Assembly: GCA_937886325.1 (NCBI GenBank)
Contig: CALABV010000210.1
Location: forward strand, 1 to 64,000
Direction: 5' to 3'
Length of the DNA stretch: 64,000 nucleotides
From: an uncultured Geobacter sp.
Lineage (GTDB): Bacteria > Desulfobacterota > Desulfuromonadia > Geobacterales > Geobacteraceae
Shown here piece after piece: positions 60,187 to 64,000 of the stretch (position 1 is its first letter; every line of letters starts with the position of its first letter). The notes beneath the pieces are model-generated. The model saw only the letters and a program-made list of their open reading frames with translations, had not been told where the DNA came from and did no database searches. The position numbers and the translations under genes are program-made.

Positions 60187-62925
60187 ATGAAAAGTACCAA
60201 AGGAAAGGGTAGGGGTCTTTTCGATCTCATCGCACGCTATCCGCTCGCCATTTTGTTCGTTGCGCTGCTTCTTTCCGCGATTTCGGTTGTCTACACGAAA
60301 AACAATCTGGAGTTCCTGACCGGCAGGGATGACCTCATGCCCAAGAACAGCAAGTTCCACCGGGATTACCGGGACTACCGCCGGGAATTCGGTGATACGG
60401 AGGAGATCGTCGTCGTCCTGGAGAGCGACGATCCGGACAAGGCAGGCCGCTTCGGCAAGGAACTGTTCAGTCGTCTTCAACAGAGAAAGGACGTCTTCCG
60501 TGAGGTCTTCTACCCATACGGGCTTCCGTTTTTCCAGAAAAACGGTTTGCTGTTTCTGCCTTTGGAAGATGTGGAGGCGCTGCGAAACAACCTGACCAAG
60601 GCAATGCCGGTACTGAAGGACCTTGCGGCTGCCCCTTCGGTGCAGACCCTGTTCACGTCGCTCACCACCCGCATGAACGAGTACATGCGTCAACAACCGG
60701 GAGCGCCCGGAACGGAGGAACAGGTAACGAGCCTCACCTTCATGCTGGACAAGCTGGGGGCCGGTTTAGAGCGTTTCTCGAAGCCGGGTGGAGGGGCCTT
60801 TTCCCTTGACGAATTTTTTCTCGTCAGCGGAAAGGGCGGGAAGGGATCCCGGTTCGTTGAGGCGGGAAAGATGCAGATCCTGACCGTTTTGCCGGTAAAG
60901 GAGAGCGGGAGTTTCGTCCCGGCCGAGAAGGCAATCGCCGCGGTGCGCGACGAGATACGGAAAGTTGCGGCGGATCCCCGCTTCGCCGGAGTGAAGGCCG
61001 GGCTTACCGGGGTGCCGGTGCTGGAGTACGAGGAGATGTCAACCAGCCAGCGTGACATCGCCCTGGCTACGGTTATTTCCATTGTGCTGACAGTTATCCT
61101 GCTGCTGTTCGCGTTCCGCGGGGTGGCTAACGCCTTTGCCGCCATGATCTCCCTGCTGGTGGCCATCGCCCTTTCCTTCGGCATGGCGACCCTGACCGTC
61201 GGCCACCTGAATATTCTGTCCATGGTCTTTGCCGTGATGCTCATCGGTATCGGCATCGAATACGGCATCCAGATCGTGCTCCGTTACCAGGAGGAGATTC
61301 GGGCGGGACGGCAACGCCTCGAATCCCTCAGGATTGCCCTGAACAGGAACCTGTGGGCAATCACCATGGCCGCCGCAACTGTTGCGGCCGCGTTCCTTAC
61401 CTTCGTTTTCACCGATTTCAAAGGGATATCGGAGCTGGGGATCATCGCAGCCATCGGCATTGCCATCTGCGTGCTCGTCACATTTACCGTGCTGCCCGCC
61501 ATGCTTGTGATCCCGGTGAAGTACGGAAAGAAGAACCGCAGGGTCGGAATGAGGGACGCATCCTCCTCGCTGTCGGCCGGCGACGACTCTCCTGCCTCGG
61601 GTCTTGCCCGTTCGATCAAGGCGGTCCTCTTCGACCACCCGAAGACGGTTCTTCTCCTTACGGGGCTCCTGTGCGTCGCCTCCCTCTATCCATTGTCCCG
61701 AATCGACTTCGATTACAACCTGATGAATCTTCAGGCAAAGGGGCTGGAATCGGTTTCCTATGCCTATAAGCTGATGAAGAGCTCGGAGAACTCCGGTTAC
61801 TTCGCCGTGGCGTCGGCCCGAACTCCGGAGGAAGCGGCCGCCAGGGCCAAGGCGCTGGAGGCGCTTCCCACGGTCGACCATGTGGTGACCATCGCCTCCT
61901 TTATACCGGAAGAGCAGGAACGGAAACTGGCGGAACTGGCCTCCCTCCGCTCCCAGATGGCCGGTGTCCGGCCGGTCCCCTACGACGAAGACCTGCGGGT
62001 AATGGAGTTGCCCGTGGTATTTGAGACCTTCCGCACTACCGTGGAGCGCTTCGTGCAGCGCCTGGAGAGGGAGAACCGTTCCGAGGCAAAGGACGCCGCC
62101 GCGTTCCTCGCCACACTGGATCGTTTTTTCGCCGGCCTCGAAAAGGAGAAGGACCGGAATGCCGTGGGGATGCTGCGTGATTTCCAGGGAAACCTGTTTG
62201 CCGGCCTCCCGGAGAAGCTGGAGACTCTCAGGAACAGCCTTGCCGTGACGCCGGTGGTCGCGGCCGATATCCCGGAGGAACTGCGGAAGCGATTCGTGGG
62301 CACGACCGGCCGCTATCTCCTGCAGATTGCCCCGAAGGGTGAAATTTTCGACCGCAAGCCGCTGGAAGCCTTTCTGAAGGACGTTCGGACGATTGAACCG
62401 AACGCAACGGGAGAGCCGGTCATGGTGTTCGAATCAATGACCATCATGCGCGATTCCTATCGGGGAGCATTTGTGTATGCCTTCCTGGCAATCGTGCTAA
62501 TCCTGCTCGTTACCTTCCGCAGCGTACGCTATGCCCTTATCGGCCTCGTGCCCCTGGTGGTGGGCGTGCTGTTCATGGTGAGCGGCATGTGGCTCGCGGG
62601 CATCCGCTTCAACTCCGCCAATATCATCGTCATGCCCCTCGTGCTGGGTATTGCGGTGGATTCGGGCATCTACATCATCAATCGCTTCCGGCGAGAGGGT
62701 GAGAGCGGCTACCGGGTCATCGCCAGCAGTACCGGCCGGGGCGTTATTTACAACACCCTGACCATTATGATAAGTTTCGGCGCCCTGATGGTGGCCGGTC
62801 ACCAGGGCGTTTTCAGCATCGGTGCGGTCATGTCGCTGGGGATGGTCGCCTGCCAGATAGCCTTCATCGTCACTCTGCCCGCAGTGCTGGCCGTTTTCGG
62901 GGAGAAACGCGGGGATACCGCGTGA
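60187..62925 (+). CDS. hpnN: Hopanoid transporter HpnN (RND superfamily)
   Basis: A 912-residue RND-type protein with about twelve transmembrane helices in two halves. Each half has one N-terminal helix, a large periplasmic loop and a cluster of five helices (for example IALATVISIVLTVILLLFAF and MVFAVMLIGIGIEYGIQIVL). HpnN moves hopanoids to the outer membrane in Rhodopseudomonas. GAGGAGG lies eight bases before the ATG. It is divergent from shc across 247 bases that hold no clear promoter. Its stop overlaps the next start. Confidence 0.93.
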   Translation: MKSTKGKGRGLFDLIARYPLAILFVALLLSAISVVYTKNNLEFLTGRDDLMPKNSKFHRDYRDYRREFGDTEEIVVVLESDDPDKAGRFGKELFSRLQQRKDVFREVFYPYGLPFFQKNGLLFLPLEDVEALRNNLTKAMPVLKDLAAAPSVQTLFTSLTTRMNEYMRQQPGAPGTEEQVTSLTFMLDKLGAGLERFSKPGGGAFSLDEFFLVSGKGGKGSRFVEAGKMQILTVLPVKESGSFVPAEKAIAAVRDEIRKVAADPRFAGVKAGLTGVPVLEYEEMSTSQRDIALATVISIVLTVILLLFAFRGVANAFAAMISLLVAIALSFGMATLTVGHLNILSMVFAVMLIGIGIEYGIQIVLRYQEEIRAGRQRLESLRIALNRNLWAITMAAATVAAAFLTFVFTDFKGISELGIIAAIGIAICVLVTFTVLPAMLVIPVKYGKKNRRVGMRDASSSLSAGDDSPASGLARSIKAVLFDHPKTVLLLTGLLCVASLYPLSRIDFDYNLMNLQAKGLESVSYAYKLMKSSENSGYFAVASARTPEEAAARAKALEALPTVDHVVTIASFIPEEQERKLAELASLRSQMAGVRPVPYDEDLRVMELPVVFETFRTTVERFVQRLERENRSEAKDAAAFLATLDRFFAGLEKEKDRNAVGMLRDFQGNLFAGLPEKLETLRNSLAVTPVVAADIPEELRKRFVGTTGRYLLQIAPKGEIFDRKPLEAFLKDVRTIEPNATGEPVMVFESMTIMRDSYRGAFVYAFLAIVLILLVTFRSVRYALIGLVPLVVGVLFMVSGMWLAGIRFNSANIIVMPLVLGIAVDSGIYIINRFRREGESGYRVIASSTGRGVIYNTLTIMISFGALMVAGHQGVFSIGAVMSLGMVACQIAFIVTLPAVLAVFGEKRGDTA

Positions 62926-63512
62926 ATCGTGCTTCCCGAACCGGGAGAGAAGGCCTTGGCGGTGCGGTGGGCATGTCGCAGCTGTTGCTGCGGCGCACGG
63001 TGCGTTCGGGGGATGTCGTTGTCGACGCAACCTGCGGCAGGGGGGATGACACCCTCTTTCTCGCACGCCTGGTGGGGGAAGAGGGGCAGGTGTGGGCCTT
63101 CGACATACAGGAAGAGGCTCTGGCCGCGGCCCGGGAGTTGCTGGACGGAGAGGAATGCCTGTCCCGGGTTCGTCTGGTGAGCGCCGGTCACGAACGGTTG
63201 GCCGAGTATGTCCGGGAGCCGGTACGGGCGGTTGTCTTCAACCTCGGGTTTCTGCCGGGCGCCGGGAGAGATGTCGTCACCCGGCCGCACACCACGCTGT
63301 CCGCCTTGAAACAGGCAGCGGATCTGCTCCTCCCCGGAGGGATTATCGCCATTTCCATCTACACGGGACATCCGGGAGGAATGGAGGAAGGCGAGGCGGT
63401 CGAGGAGTGGGCCGCCGGGTTGCCGCACCGCTGCTTCAATGCCTGGAAGAGTCGGCAGCTGAACAGGTCGGAGACTGCCCCCTACCTGGTGCTGGTGGAG
63501 AAAATCCGGTGA
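62922..63512 (+). CDS. SAM-dependent methyltransferase, YtqB/MnmM-like
   Basis: A 196-residue class I methyltransferase. Motif I is DATCGRGDDTLFLA, followed by FDIQEEAL and VVFNLGFLPG, which resemble the PF06962 group containing Bacillus YtqB (MnmM, a tRNA wobble-uridine methyltransferase). The GTG start overlaps the hpnN stop by four bases (GTGA). Two readings remain open: a tRNA enzyme by family, or a role linked to hopanoids by position. The family reading is stronger. Confidence 0.8.
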   Translation: MNRASRTGREGLGGAVGMSQLLLRRTVRSGDVVVDATCGRGDDTLFLARLVGEEGQVWAFDIQEEALAAARELLDGEECLSRVRLVSAGHERLAEYVREPVRAVVFNLGFLPGAGRDVVTRPHTTLSALKQAADLLLPGGIIAISIYTGHPGGMEEGEAVEEWAAGLPHRCFNAWKSRQLNRSETAPYLVLVEKIR

Positions 63513-63544
63513 GACCTGACAGGTTTTGGAAACCCGGCAGGTCT
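63512..63544. repeat. Imperfect palindrome, possible interspersed repeat
   Basis: AGACCTGACAGGTTT (63512-63526) and AAACCCGGCAGGTCT (63530-63544) pair at 13 of 15 positions around a three-base loop. It begins on the last base of the methyltransferase stop and lies 17 bases before hpnI. Palindromes of this kind are, from memory, scattered through diverse bacterial genomes; copy number cannot be tested here. Confidence 0.55.
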
Positions 63545-63561
63545 GCTTTGACAGGGTAACC

Positions 63562-64000
63562 ATGTTCCATTCAATCATCCCCTACATCCTGATTGCCCCG
63601 CCTCTGTGCTACGGGCTGATATCGCTCTTCTGCGCCCGGCGGTATTTCACACGGAAACCGCCGGAGGGCGAATTCCGACCCCCGGTAACCATCCTGAAGC
63701 CGGTGAAGGGAGTGGACGCGGAAAGTTTCGAAAACTTCGCCTCGTTCTGCGAACAGCAGTACCCATGCTTCCAGATCGTCTTCGCCGTGGCCGCGGAAGA
63801 CGACCCGGCGGCGCCGGTCATCAGGCGGCTCATGGACGAGTTCCCCTCCGTGGATATCGACCTGGTCATCGATGGCCGGATCCACGGTCCCAATTACAAG
63901 GTCTGCAACCTCATGCATGCGTATCCCCGGGCAAAGCACGATATTCTCATCGTCTGCGACAGCGACATCCGGGTCGGCCCCGACTACCTGCGGGAGGTGG
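63562..64000 (+). CDS. hpnI: Hopanoid glycosyltransferase HpnI (N-terminal part)
   Basis: The first 146 codons of a family 2 glycosyltransferase cut by the window end. It begins MFHSIIPYILIAPPLCYGL, a membrane helix, then has PPVTILKPVKGVD, the ceramide-glucosyltransferase-like core with QQYPCFQIVFAVA, and the DxD-type metal site CDSDIRV near residues 133-139. In hopanoid clusters such enzymes add N-acetylglucosamine to ribosylhopane. The ACAGGG site before the ATG is weak. The assignment rests on similarity and context. Confidence 0.85.
   Translation, partial: MFHSIIPYILIAPPLCYGLISLFCARRYFTRKPPEGEFRPPVTILKPVKGVDAESFENFASFCEQQYPCFQIVFAVAAEDDPAAPVIRRLMDEFPSVDIDLVIDGRIHGPNYKVCNLMHAYPRAKHDILIVCDSDIRVGPDYLREV

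Overview
The window looks like chromosome from a Gram-negative, hopanoid-making member of the Desulfuromonadales (Geobacter-like deltaproteobacteria). The evidence is the gene order tuf-rpmG-tRNA(Trp)-secE-nusG-rplKAJL-rpoBC running straight into rpsL-rpsG-fusA-tuf and the S10-spc-alpha genes, the proteins' overall character, and a squalene-hopene cyclase/HpnA/HpnH/HpnN/HpnI cluster. No phage, insertion sequence, CRISPR array or classical defence island was found. Assignment to species is not possible from sequence reading alone.

Bases 1-31,000 are a translation/transcription superlocus on the + strand. It begins in the last codons of one tuf gene, then rpmG, tRNA-Trp, secE, nusG, rplK, rplA, an L10 leader, rplJ, rplL, rpoB and rpoC. 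A good sigma-70 promoter after rpoC starts rpsL, rpsG, fusA and a second tuf. From there rpsJ to rplQ (S10, spc and alpha groups joined, with secY, map and rpoA) runs without visible promoter or terminator. It is followed by tRNA-Leu and a terminator with a perfect 19-bp stem. The S10-alpha block is clearly more A+T-rich than the rest, while tuf inside it is G+C-rich. adk and infA are absent from the usual place between secY and rpmJ.

Bases 31,000-45,500 hold mixed housekeeping genes: tlyA, a HIT protein, two paralogous secreted DUF4124 proteins 9 kb apart, a membrane GGDEF protein, dnaE-accA-rluB, a convergent slipin/NfeD pair, tRNA-Cys, a DnaQ-like exonuclease fused to a GIY-YIG domain, fbp, and a small acidic Cys-containing protein. 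A gene-poor stretch of about 690 bases (32,866-33,559) is the least explained DNA here.

Bases 45,500-53,800 hold a ferritin-like protein, comEC, a REC-GAF-GGDEF response regulator, hisS, rmuC, a GAF-domain protein and a zinc-ribbon protein.

Bases 53,800-64,000 are a hopanoid locus. On the - strand an apparent operon shc-hpnA-dxs-hpnH makes isoprenoid precursor, cyclises squalene and extends the hopanoid side chain. Divergently on the + strand, hpnN (hopanoid transporter), a small methyltransferase gene overlapping it, and hpnI (cut by the window end) continue the locus. The squalene-forming genes hpnC/D/E are not in view.
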